Source: Arcuatula senhousia
Taxonomy: Eukaryota; Mollusca; Bivalvia; Mytilida; Mytilidae
DNA: 64,000 nt
NCBI GenBank assembly: GCA_963971305.1
Contig: OZ020307.1
Coordinates: forward strand, 65,469,702-65,533,701
Direction: 5' to 3'
Under the pieces are notes generated by a model, which saw nothing but the letters and a program-made list of their open reading frames with translations, did not search any database and was not told where the DNA came from. Numbering within the stretch: position 1 is the stretch's first letter; each line of letters begins with the position of its first letter. The position numbers and the translations under genes are program-made. Positions 11,539 to 22,688 of this stretch are shown one piece after another.

Positions 11539-12074
11539 TTATTATTATTATTCTTCTGATTCTTTATCGTAAAGTTGTCCTCCCTAATTCAAGAAAATGG
11601 TTCAAGGAAATTGAATAACACTTGTTGGATTGGATAGTGGGTCACTCAAAGGCGTGTAATCAAGTTTTGAAATTTTCAAGATGGCCGCCGTTTCAAAATG
11701 GCGGCCGTCCGAAAAAGTGGGCGGAAATTTTTTTTTCATCGGATCGTCTTGAAAATTGGACATCTGGGTGAAGCGGGTATGCTGAATTCAAATCTGCGAC
11801 CAGATTTGAAATCCGACTTCCGGTTTCAAAATGGCGGCTATTTTACTACACCCGCCCCCCTTAAAAATGTGAACTTTGTCTGATTTCAATGAAATTTGAT
11901 TTCTATACATATTTTATTGTACTGAAAGGGAAGAAAAAGTATCCAAGGCGATTTTGGGCGACTTGTGTGTTGGCATCCCAACACAAATTATAGCTAGTTA
12001 TTATTATTATTAAGTCGCCCAAAACGAAGTTTGGGAGACTTATTGTTTTTGCACCGTTTCTTATTATTATTATT

Positions 12075-12123
12075 ATGTCCCCGAACACGAAGTGTCGGGG
12101 ACATATTGTTTTTGCTCGGTTTC

Positions 12124-12179
<56 letters not shown>

Positions 12180-13349
12180 TTTCTCGGTATTCTGGACCGT
12201 GAACTTGTCCACCTCATTTTTTCGACATCTTTTAAGGTAGGAAGCTGAATCTTCATATATCAAGAGTATGGAATGGGAGATTGTGCTTTTTGTATTTTTT
12301 GTCGAAATCGAACGACCCCTTATAGGTCAAAAAAGGGCCTCAAAATGGCTCCTCGAAACCGAAGTCGAATTTTTACCTGGCATTTCTGATCCGGCAGGGG
12401 TAGGAAAAATTCCTTTAAAGGGTAAGTGTAGACTTTTAATACCTTTCATTTAAAAAAAGAATTTTGAAAATCGGACTTACGGTTCTCAAAATTTTGCAAA
12501 AAATCGAAATTTAATTTTTTTGTCAAATTGAGTTATCTTTCTTGGAACAATATATTTTGTAATAGTAATGTAAAAATTGTTAACTTTGTTATTTCTTAAT
12601 GAAAATTGGTTTACAAGGTAATAGTGGTATGCCGAGTTCATTTTTGGTATCGAAAACAAATTTTGGCGGCCATTTTCAAAATGGCGGCTAAAATGGCCGC
12701 CATTTTCCCGCCAAAACTTGAACTTGCTCCAATTTTTATGAAAATTGATATATAAGGTAATAGTGGTATGGCGAGTTGATTTTTGACATTAAAAATTTTT
12801 TTTCGTCGGCCATTTTCAAAATGGCCGCCATTTCCCGCCAAAATTAAACTTACTCCGATTTTGATGAAAATTGGTATATAAGGTAATAGTGGTATGGCGA
12901 GTTGATTTTTGACATCAAATTTTTTTTATCGTCGGCCATTTTCAAAATGGCCGCCGTTTCGCGCCAAAATTAAAGTTACTCTGATTTTGATGAAAATTGG
13001 TATATAAAGTAATAGTGGTATAGCGAGTTGATTTTTGACATTGAAATTTTTATTTCGTCGGCCATTTTCAAAATGGCCGCCATTTCCCGCCAAAAATTTA
13101 ACTTACTCCGATTTTGATGAAAATTGGTATATAAGGTAATAGTGGTATGGCGAGTTGATTTTTGACATCAAATTTTTTTTATCGTCGGCCATTTTCAAAA
13201 TGGCCGCCATTTCCCGCGAAAATTAAACTTACTCCTATTTTGATGAAAATTGGATATAATAAGTTATCTCAAATGCTTAGAGACATTGACAAAGAGGGGT
13301 ACGTGAGGGGACATTTTTGTGACTCGCTTGCGATCACAATTAGAACTAG
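12075..13349 (+). mobile_element. Complete group-3 element with internal tandem units
   Basis: The head (12075-12104) pairs ATGTCCCCGAACAC with GTGTCGGGGACAT. A long (TTA)n run (12123-12180) is followed by a unique section (12181-12600) and six units of about 125 bp. Each unit contains TCGGCCATTTTCAAAATGGC or a close variant, CCGCCAAAAT and GATGAAAATTGGTATA. The tail is GAGGGGACATTTTTGTGA with the hairpin TGTGA-TCGC/GCGA-TCACA and CTAG (13346-13349). Confidence 0.7.
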
Positions 13350-14401
13350 TTATTATTATTTTTCTCGGTATTCTGGAGTGTGAACTTGTCCACCTCATTT
13401 TTTCGACATCTTTTAAGGTAGGAAGCTGAAACTTCATATATCAAGAGTATGGAATGGGAGATTGTGCTTTTTGTATTTTTTGTCGAAATCAAACGACCCC
13501 TTATAGGTAAAAAAAGGGCCTCAAAATGGCTCCTCGAAACCGAAGTTGAATTTTACCTGGCATTTCTGATCCGGCAGGGGTAGGACAAATTCCTTTATAG
13601 GGTAAGTGTAGACTTTCAATACCTTTCATTTAAAAAAAAAATTTTGAAAATCGGACTTACGGTTTTCAAAATTTTGCAAAAAAACGAAATTTAATTTTTT
13701 TGTCAAATTGAGTTATCTTTCTTGGTACAATATATTTTGTAATAGTAATGTAAAAATTCTCAACTTTGTTATTTCTTAATGAAAATCGGTTTACAAGGTA
13801 ATAGTGGTATGCTGAGTTCATTTTTGGTATCGAAAAAAATTTTGGCGGCCATTTTCAAAATGGCGGCTAAAATGGCCGCCATTTTCCCGCCAAAATTTAA
13901 ATTTGCTCCGATTTTGATGAAAATTGGTATATAAGGTAATAGTGGTATGGCGAGTTGATTTTTGACATTAAAAATTTTTCATTGTCGGCCATTTTCAAAA
14001 TGGCCGCCGTTTCCCGCCAAAATTAAAGTTACTCCGATTTTGATGAAAATTGGTATGTAAGGTAACACTGGTATGGCGAGATGATTTTAGACCTTAAAAA
14101 TTTTTCATCGTCGGCCATTTTCAAAATGGCGGCCATTTCCCGCCAAAATTAAAGTTACTCCGATTTAGACGAAAATTGATATATAAGGTAATAGTGGTAT
14201 GGCGAGTTGAATTTTGACATCGAAATTTTTATTTCGTCGGCCATTTTCAAAATGGCCGCCGTTTCCCGCCAAAATTAAACTAACTCCTATTTTGATGAAA
14301 ATTGGATATAATAAGTTATCTCAAATGCCAAGAGACATTGACAAAAAGGGGTACGTGAGGGGACATTTTTGTGACTCGCTTGCGATCACAATTAGAACTA
14401 G
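13350..14401 (+). mobile_element. Second group-3 body and tail, headless
   Basis: Starts TTATTATTATTTTTCTCGG right after the previous CTAG, repeats the group-3 body and ends CTAG at 14398-14401. It is the only unit in 9260-15796 without an available head, so it may be a direct duplication or an insertion missing its 5' end. Confidence 0.6.
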
Positions 14402-15796
14402 TTATTCTTATTATTATTCTTCTGATTCTTTATCGAGAATTTGTCCTCCCTAATACAAGAAAACGGTTCAAGGAAATTGAATAACACTTTTTGGATTGGA
14501 TAGTGGGTCACTCAAAGTTGTGTAATGCACTTTTAAAATTTTCAAGATGGCCGCCGTTTCAAAATGGCGGCTGTCGGAAAAAGTGGGCGGAAAATTTTTT
14601 TTCATCGGATCGTCTTGAAAATTGGTCATCTGGGTAAAGCGGGTATGCTGAGCTCAAATCTGCGACCGGATTTGAAATCCGACTTACAGTTTCAAAATGG
14701 CGGCCATTTTACTACACCCGCCCCCCTGAAAACGTCAACTTAGTCCGATTTCAACGAAATTTGATTTCTAGACTTATTTTGACGCACTGATTTGAATGGA
14801 ACTCTATCCAAGGCGATTTTGGGCGACTTGTGTGTTGGCATCCCAACACAATTATACCTAGTTATTCTTCTGATTCTTTATCGTAAAGTTGTCCTCCCTA
14901 ATACAAGAAAATGGTTCAAGGGAATTGAATAACACTTGTTGGATTGGATAGTGGGTCACTCAAAGGCGTGTAATGCACTTTTGAAATTTTCAAGATGGCC
15001 GCCGTTTCAAAATGGCGGCCGTCGGAAAAAGTGGGCGGAAATTTTTTTTTCATCGGATCGTCTTGAAAATTGGTCATCTGGGTAAAACGGGTATACTGAA
15101 TTCAAATCTGCGACCAGATTTGAAATCCGACTTCCGGTTTCAAAATGACGGCCATTTTACTACACCCGCCCCCCTTAGAAATGTGAACTTTGTCCGATTT
15201 CAATGAAATTTTATTTCTATACATATTTAATTGCACTGAATGGGAAGAAAAAGTATCCAAGGCGATTTTGGGCGACTTGTGTGTTGGCATCCCAACACAA
15301 ATTATAGCTAGTTATTATTCTTTTTCTTCTTTCTCCCCGCCATGAACGTGTCCGTACCTTTTCTTCAAAACGCCTTGAAGGATTTAAACGAAACATTGTA
15401 GGATGGTAGATGGGTAACTGAAGTTGTGTTCGGACATTTCAAAATTTTCAAAATGGCCGCCGTTTCCGTGTAATTAGCGAAAGTTCATAATATAGGACAT
15501 TGCAATATCTCGGTAACCTAGGTGCGTAGGAGGCTGAAATTTTGTAGGTGAATAGAGCAAAAGGAGCTCTTTAATAATACGAAAAAAAATTTTGAAGCGA
15601 TATTTACGGTTTTCGAGTTATTTGCGAAAATGTCATTTTTCGGGCCCGAAAATGCCAAAATCGTCAAAATGCTTCGATTTCGACAAAATTTTGTATGTAG
15701 GGGTTTTAAAAGATGGCGAATCAGAATATAATGTCAAAAATGGGTTCGTTTGGGAGACATTTTTGTGTTGGGCATCCCCAACACAGTCAGCACTTG

Positions 15797-15987
15797 TTAT
15801 TATTATTATTCTTTCTTCCGCCCTAAATTTTTGTCCGGAAGTTTTTTCGTAGACTGTTTATCGAAACATTATGAAATGTTCCCCAATTATAGACCCTTAT
15901 GAGAAATTGTGCCAAATGCATGGGAAATTTTCAAAATGGCTACCGTTTCCATGGCAACGGGGAATGTTCCAGATTTTTATTATTATT
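15797..15987 (+). mobile_element. Truncated element body
   Basis: (TTA)n is followed by TTCTTCCGCCCTAAATTTTTGTCCGG and a block like that in other bodies (CAAAATGGCTACCGTTTCC), then it is cut by the next head at 15988. No tail is seen. Confidence 0.4.
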
Positions 15988-16173
15988 AAGTCGCCCAAAA
16001 CATAGTTTTGGGGACTTATTGTTTTTGCACCGTTTCTTATTATTATATCTCCCAAACACTATTATTATATCTCCCAAACACTATGTTTGGGAGATATATT
16101 GTTTTTACTCTGTTTCTTATTATTATGTCCCCGAACACGAAGTGTCGGGGACATATTGTTTTTGCTCGGTTTC

Positions 16174-16202
<29 letters not shown>

Positions 16203-16204
<2 letters not shown>

Positions 16205-16866
16205 GTCGCCCAAAACTAAGTTTTGGCGACTTATTGTTTTTACCCCGTTTCTTATTATTATTATTATTATTATTATTCTTCTTAACAGTTACTTTTCCGG
16301 AGAATTGCCGTAACAGTGATCGAGACAGGGGCTTGATATTTGGCACACATATAGATCATCAAAAGCGGGGTTGCAGTGGTTGGACAAATGTGTCAAAATG
16401 GCCGCCATTTCAAAATGGCTGCCGTTCTAAAAATAGTAACTTCAGGTATTTTTATCGGATCGTCTTCAAAATGATATCTAAGGGTAAATGGGGTGTCCTT
16501 ATCTCAAATCTGGAATTAGAATTTTTGTCCGAGCTTTCGTTCCAAAATGGCGGCCATGTAACAACACCCGCCCCCCATGAAAAATCATCAATTTTGTCCG
16601 AGGGTATAGTTTTACATGCTTTGAATGAGATTAATGAAACTTTGCAGAGTGATTAAGCACCATCTGAAGTTGTGCAAGAAGTTTGGAAATTTTCAAAATG
16701 GCCGCCGTTTCAAAATGGCGGCCAAAAATCGGCAAATTTTCAAAGTGGTCACATTTCAATGAAATTTGATTTCTAGGCATATTTTGATGCACAGAATTGA
16801 ATGGAATACTATCTAAAGGCGATTTTGGGCGACTTGTGTGTTGGCATCCCAACACAGTTATTTTTA
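16203..16866 (+). mobile_element. Group-1-type element with divergent body
   Basis: The head (16203-16232) pairs AAGTCGCCCAAAAC with GTTTTGGCGACTT. The body starts CTTAACAGTTACTTTTCCGG and differs from the standard group-1 body, with two blocks of AAATGGCCGCC/AAATGGCGGCC. The tail is GGGCGACTTGTGTGTTGG with the cat hairpin, and it ends near TTTTTAA without CTAG; the right end is uncertain. Confidence 0.55.
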
Positions 16867-16878
16867 ATTATTATTATT

Positions 16879-16927
16879 ATGTCCCCGAACACGAAGTGTC
16901 GGGGACATATTGTTTTTGCTCGGTTTC

Positions 16928-16974
<47 letters not shown>

Positions 16975-18373
16975 TTTCTCGGTATTCTGGATCGTGAACT
17001 TGTCCACCTCATTTTTTCGACATCTTTTAAGGTAGGAAGCTGAAAATTCATAAATCAAGAGTATGGAATGGGAGATTGTGCTTTTTGTATTTTTCGCTGA
17101 AATCGAACGACCCCATATAGGTAAAAAAAGGGCCTCAAAATGGCTCCTCGAAACTGAAGTTGAATTTTTCCTGGCATTTCTGATCCGGCAGGGGTAGGAA
17201 AAATTCCCTTATAGGTTAAGTGCGGATATACAATACCTTTCATTTAAAAAAAAAAAATTGAAAATCGGACTTACCGTTTTCAAAATTTTGCAAAAAATCG
17301 AAAATTATTTTTTTTGTAAGATTGAGTTATCTTTCTTTGTACCATATATTTTGTGATATTAATGAAAAAAAATTTCAACTTTGTTATTTCTTAATGAAAA
17401 TTGGTTTACAAGGTAATAATTCTTATCACACATGCGTTCATGCGTATACTCATTTCTGATTGGTCGAAACGTCATTGCCAGATCCGTTCATACTTTCATG
17501 AACGCCTCTGCCTCGTTTCCAATGTAAACAAATATGGTGGCGATGACGTCGTCCTAAATAACGACTTGTTTCCGAATTTATTCATTTTTCTTTTTAAAAA
17601 AAGGTAAAAATTTGAAGAATTATAAGGATTGAACACCTATTTTCGGTCGTTCATGCATGTATGAACGGATCTCTTCACTCACAAACTGTATCATGAACGG
17701 CCTTCGGCCATTCATTCAGTTTGTGAGCTCCAAGATCCGTTCATACATGCATGAACGACCGAAAATAGGTGTTCAATCCTATAATAGAAGTATGCCGAGT
17801 TCAATTTTGGAATCGAAATTTTTTATTGGGCGGCCATTTTAAAAATGGCCGCCATTTCCCGCCAAAATTAAAATTACTCCGATTTTAATGAAAATTGGTA
17901 AATAAGGTAATTGTGGTATGGCGAGTTGATTTTTGACATCAAATTTTTTTTTATCGTCGGCCATTTTCAAAATGGCCGCAGTTTCCCGCCAAAATTAAAG
18001 TTATTCTGATTTTGATGAAAATTGGTTTACAAGGTAATAGTGGTATGCCGAGTTCAATTTTGGAATCGAAATTTTTTTGGGGGCCGCCATTTTCAAAATG
18101 GCCGCCATTTCCCGCCAAAATTAAAATTACTCAGATTTTAACTAAAATTGGTATATAAGGTAATATATGTATGGTGAGTTGATTTTTGACATCGAAAAAT
18201 TTTTATTGTCGGCCATTTTAAAAATGGCCGCCGTTTCCCGCCAAAATCAAACTTACTCCTATTTTGATGAAAATTGGATAAATTAAGTTATCTCAAATGC
18301 CAAGAGACATTGACAAAGAGGGGTACGTGAGGGGACATTTTTGTGACTCGCTTGCGATCACAATTAGAACTAG
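16879..18373 (+). mobile_element. Group-3 element carrying a foldback insertion
   Basis: The head (16879-16908) is followed by a (TTA)n run, the group-3 unique section and tandem units, and CTAG at 18370-18373. The first tandem unit is interrupted by a foreign segment at 17419-17784 (listed separately). Confidence 0.65.
17419..17784. mobile_element. Foldback element with a near-perfect 75-bp hairpin
   Basis: Interrupts a group-3 unit between GGTAAT and AATAG, a site seen intact in sister units. Its right half is a long inverted repeat: 17625-17699 pairs with 17706-17780 around GGCCttcGGCC, with ACGGATCT and TGCATGTATGAACG in the arms. Its left half carries a further CCGTTCATAC-type segment near 17480. 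No protein is recognisable. A short TAAT duplication at the borders is possible. Confidence 0.55.
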
Positions 18374-20307
18374 TTATTATTATTTTTCTCGGTATTCTGG
18401 ATCGTGAACTTGTCCACCTCATTTTTTCGACATCTTTTAAGGTAGGAAGCTGAAAATTCATAAATCAAGAGTATGGAATGGGAGATTGTGCTTTTTGTAT
18501 TTTTCGCCGAAATCGAACGACCCCATATAGGTAAAAAAAGGGCCTCAAAATGGCTCCTCGAAACCGAAGTTGAATTTTTCCTGGCATTTTTGATCCGGCA
18601 GGGGTAGGAAAAATTCCCTTATAGGTTAAGTGCGGATAGACAATACCTTTCATTTAAAAAAAAAATTTTGAAAATCGGACTTACCGTTTTCAAAATTTTG
18701 CAAAAAATCGAAAATTATTTTTTTTGTAAGATTGAGTTATCTTTCTTTGTACCATATATTTTGTGATATTAATGAAAAAAATTCTCAACTTTGTTATTTC
18801 TTAATGAAAATTGGTTTACAAGGTAATAGTGGTATGCCGAGTTCAATTTTGGAATCGAATTTTTTTTTTGGGCGGCCATTTTGAAAATGGCCGCCATTTC
18901 CCGCCAAAATTAAAATTACTCCGATTTTAATGAAAATTGGTATATAAGGTAATTGTGGTATGGCGAGTTGATTTTTGACATCAAAATTTTTTTTATCGTC
19001 GGCCATTTTCAAAATGGCCGCCGTTTCCCGCCAAAATTAAAGTTATTCTGATTTTGATGAAAATTGGTTTACAAGGTAATAGTGGTATGCCGAGTTCAAT
19101 TTTGGAATCAAAATTTTTTTTGGGCCGCCATTTTCAAAATGGCCGCCATTTCCCGCCAAAATTAAAATTACTCCGATTTTAATGAAAATTGGTAAATGAG
19201 GTAATAGTGGTATGGCAAGTTAATTTTTGACATTAATATTTTTTTATCGTCGGCCATTTTCAAAATGGCCGCCGTTTCCCGCCAAAATTAAAGTTATTCT
19301 GATTTTGATGAAAATTGGTTTACAAGGTAATAGTGGTATGCCGAGTTCAATTTTGGAATCAAAATTTTTTTTGGGCCGCCATTTTCAAAATGGCCGCCAT
19401 TTCCCGCCAAAATTAAAATTACTCCGATTTTAATGAAAATTGGTAAATGAGGTAATAGTGGTATGGCAAGTTAATTTTTGACATCAAAATTTTTTTATCG
19501 TCGGCCATTTTCAAAATGGCCGCCGTTTCCCGCCAAAATTAAATTTACTCAGATTTTAACGAAAATTGGTATATAAGGTAATATATGTATGGTGAGTTGA
19601 TTTTTGACATCGAAATATTTTTATTGTCGGCCATTTTAAAAATGGCCGCCGTTTCCCGCCAAAATTAAACTTACTCCTATTTTGATGAAAATTGGATAAA
19701 TTAAGTTATCTCAAATGCCAAGAGACATTGACAAAGAGGGGTACGTGAGGGGACATTTTTGTGACTCGCTTGCGATCACAATTAGAACTAGTTATTATTA
19801 TTCTTTTTTTTTCTTCTTCCGACCATGAACGTGTCTGCACCACATCTCATAAAACTACTGAATGGATCTTTCTGAAATTTTGTATGGTGGTAGAATGGGT
19901 CCCAGAGGTGTGCATGCAATTTTCAAAATTTTCAAAATGGCCACCGTTTCCATGGAAACAGGGAAAGGTCATAATATAGGACATTGCGATATCTCGGTTA
20001 CCTAGGTGCGCAGGGTTCTGAAATTTTGTAGGTTAGTAGAGCAAAAGGAGCTCTTTAATAATATGAAAAAAAAATTTGAAGCGATATTTACGGTTTTCGC
20101 GTTATTCACGAAAATGCGATTTTTCGGGCCCAAAAATGGGAAAACTGTCAAAATGCTACGATTTCGACAAAATTTGGTATATAGGGGTTTCAAATGATGA
20201 CGATTTAGGATGCGATGTCAAAGTTTATGCAAGAATGACAATATGCGTACGTTTGGGAGATATTTTTGTGTTGGGCATCCCCAACACAGTCAGCACTAGT
20301 TATTATT

Positions 20308-20861
20308 ATATCTCCCAAACACTATGTTTGGGAGATATATTGTTTTTACTCTGTTTCTTATTATTATTCTTTTTTTTTCTTCCGGACATGAACTTGTCCG
20401 GAAGGTTTCTCGGAAACTACTCAATGGATCTTCATGAAATTTTATATGTTGTTAGAGTTGGTCCCAAAGGTGTGCATGCACTTATCGGAATTTTCAAAAT
20501 GGCTGCCGTTTCCATGGAAATGAGATAAGGTCATAATATAGGACATTGCCATATCTCGGTTACCTAGGTGCCCAGGGTTCTGAAATTTTGCAGGGTGATA
20601 GAGCAAAAGGAGCTTTTTAATAATACGAAAAAAAATTTTGAAGCGATATTTACGGTTTTCGAGTTATTCACGAAAATGCGATTTTTCGGTCCAAAAAATG
20701 GGAAAACTGTAAAAATGCTACGATTTCGACAAAATTTGGTATCTAGGGGTTTCAAATGATGACGAGTTAGGATGCGATGTCAAAATTTATACAAGAGTGA
20801 CAATATGCGTACGTTTGGGAGATATTTTTGTGTTGGGCATCCCCAACACAGTCAGCACTAG
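20308..20861 (+). mobile_element. Complete group-2b element
   Basis: The head (20308-20338) pairs ATATCTCCCAAACA with TGTTTGGGAGATAT. The body has GGACATGAACTTGTCCGG near 20394 and a segment shared with group 4 (ATATCTCGGT then TGAAATTTTG). The tail is GTTTGGGAGATATTTTTGTG with the CCCCAACA hairpin and CTAG (20858-20861). Confidence 0.7.
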
Positions 20862-21315
20862 TTATTATTATTCTTCTGATTCTTAATCGTAAAGCTGTCC
20901 TCCCTAATACAAGAAAACGGTTCAAGGAAATTGAATAACACTTGTTGGATTGGATAGTGGGTTACCTAAAGGCGTGCAATCAAGTTTTGAAAATTTCAAG
21001 ATGGCCGCCGTTTCAAAATGGCGGCCATCGGAAAAAGTGGGCGGAAATTTTTTTTTCATCGGATCGTCTTGAAAATTGGTCATCTGGGTAAAGCGGGTAT
21101 GCTGAGCTCAAATCTGCGACCGGATTTGAAATTTGACTTACGGTTTCAAAATGGCGGCCATTTTACTACACCCGCCCCCCTTAAAACGTCAACTTTGTCC
21201 GATTTCAACGAAATTTGATTTCTAGACTTATTTTGATGCACTGATTTGAATGGAACTCTATCCAAGGCGATTTTGGGCGACTTGTGTGTTGGCATCCCAA
21301 CACAATTATACCTAG

Positions 21316-21965
21316 TTATTATTCTTATTTCAATTTCCTATTTATAGATCTAAAGTTTGTCCGACATATCTCGTAAAAACGCTTTGGCGAATCAAGATGA
21401 AACCTTTTTAGATGGTTAGGGGGTCACTCATAGATGGGCCATCGACTTTTAAAATTTTCAAGATGGCCGCCATTTCAAAATGGCCGCCTGCGGAAAAAAG
21501 GGGCGGAAAATTTTTTTTCGTCTGATCGTCTTGAAAATGGGTTATCTGGGTAAAGTGGGTATGCTGATTATCATGGTGCGACCGGATTTTTTCTACGACC
21601 TGCAAATTTTTGGTAATTAGCCGCCGAAATCGCCAAAAACTCGACTTTGTCAAATATCCATGAAAATTGTTATACTAGATAAAATGATTATGCTGATCAC
21701 CATTGGGCAAGCACTGTTCTTCAATAAGTAACCAATTTTTGGCAATCCGCCAAAAAAATTGGCAATCTGCCAAAAGTCGCCAAAAATTTAAATTTGTCCA
21801 AATTACATAAAAATGTGTATACAATGTAAATTTGATATGCTGATCATCATGAGGCAAGTAAAATGTTTCTATGATTAGCCATGTTTTGGTATTTTGCAAT
21901 CCGCCAAAATTTGGGGACGGGAGGGGACTTTTATGTGACTTGCTTGCAATCACAATTATAGCTAG
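21316..21965 (+). mobile_element. Group-5 element, copy 2
   Basis: Nearly identical to 8608-9254, ending CTAG at 21962-21965. It is headless like its sister copies. Confidence 0.6.
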
Positions 21966-22612
21966 TTATTCTTATTTCAATTTCCTATTTATAGATCTAA
22001 AGTTTGTCCGACATATCTCGTAAAAACGCTTTGGCGAATCAAGATGAAACCTTTTTAGATGGTTAGGGGGTCACTCATAGATGGGCCATCGACTTTTAAA
22101 ATTTTCAAGATGGCCGCCATTTCAAAATGGCCGCCTGCGGAAAAAAGGGGCGGAAAATTTTTTTTCGTCTGATCGTCTTGAAAATGGGTTATCTGGGTAA
22201 AGTGGGTATGCTGATTATCATGGTGCGACCGGATTTTTTCTACGACTTGCCAATTTTTGGCAATTAGCCGCCGAAATCGCCAAAAACTTGACTTTGTCAA
22301 ATATCCATGAAAATTGTTATACTAGATAAAATGATTATGCTGATCACCATTGGGCAAGCACGGTTCTTCAATAAGTAACCAATTTTTGGCAATCCGCCAA
22401 AAAAATTGGCAATCTGCCAAAAGTCGCCAAAAATTTAAATTTGTCCAAATTTCATAAAAATTTGTATACAATGTAAATTTGATATGCTGATCATCATGAG
22501 GCAAGTAAAATGTTTCTATGATTAGCCATGTTTTGGTATTTTGCAATCCGCCAAAATTTGGGGACGGGAGGGGACTTTTATGTGACTTGCTTGCAATCAC
22601 AATTATAGCTAG
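21966..22612 (+). mobile_element. Group-5 element, copy 3
   Basis: Third near-identical copy, head-to-tail with copy 2, ending CTAG at 22609-22612. The repeat block ends here, 76 bp before the first visible PLA2G6 exon. Confidence 0.6.
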
Positions 22613-22688
22613 TTAATATTAATACTGTAATTTATCATGAACATTATCATATATGAAGTTCACACATGCATCCCTTCTCACATTTCAG

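Larger units (their letters stand above)
9382..11997 (+). mobile_element. Group-1 element, second stacked head
   Basis: The head at 9382-9411 is closed by the group-1 tail ending CTAG at 11994-11997, and its body is 11539-11997. Everything between head and body is accounted for by younger insertions. Confidence 0.6.
12012..14861 (+). mobile_element. Group-1 element enclosing group-3 copies
   Basis: The head is at 12012-12041 and the body with tail ends CTAG at 14858-14861. Its (TTA)n tract contains a group-3 element (12075-13349) and a further headless group-3 body (13350-14401). Confidence 0.6.
9319..15311 (+). mobile_element. Group-1 element, first of four stacked heads
   Basis: Heads at 9319-9348, 9382-9411, 9439-9468 and 9493-9522 are nearly identical and separated only by TTGTTTTTGCACCGTTTC plus (TTA)n. 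By nesting order the first is closed by the group-1 tail ending CTAG at 15308-15311. Its body (14862-15311) is directly left of that tail. Confidence 0.6.
9260..15796 (+). mobile_element. Outer group-2 element enclosing nine further units
   Basis: The head (9260-9288) pairs ATGTCTCCCAAAC with GTTTGGAGACAT. The closing tail at 15748-15796 reads GTTTGGGAGACATTTTTGTG, then the hairpin TGTTGGG-cat-CCCCAACA and CTTG. Between them, six group-1 heads are closed by six group-1 tails, one inner group-2 head by one inner group-2 tail, and one group-3 head by a group-3 tail; one additional group-3 body has no head. The group-2 body proper is 15312-15747. Confidence 0.7.
16125..19791 (+). mobile_element. 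Group-3 element hosting two others
   Basis: The head is at 16125-16154. It contains a group-1-type element (16203-16866) and another group-3 element (16879-18373). The resumed body (18374-19791) carries about seven units with GGCCATTTTCAAAATGGCC palindromes and ends GAGGGGACATTTTTGTGA, the TCGC/GCGA hairpin and CTAG (19788-19791). Confidence 0.6.
16067..20299 (+). mobile_element. Group-2b element (ATATCTCCC head)
   Basis: The head (16067-16097) pairs ATATCTCCCAAACA with TGTTTGGGAGATAT. A 22-bp partial duplicate of its left arm lies at 16045-16066. The tail at about 20250-20299 reads GTTTGGGAGATATTTTTGTG, so the head substitution GACAT to GATAT is mirrored in the tail. It ends CTAG. Confidence 0.65.
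15988..21315 (+). mobile_element. Outer group-1 element of the second fully nested locus
   Basis: The head (15988-16017) pairs AAGTCGCCCAAAAC with GTTTTGGGGACTT. It is closed by the group-1 tail ending CTAG at 21312-21315, and its body is 20862-21315. All heads and tails in between pair off completely, in the order 1(2b(3(1)(3))2b)(2b)1. Confidence 0.65.
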
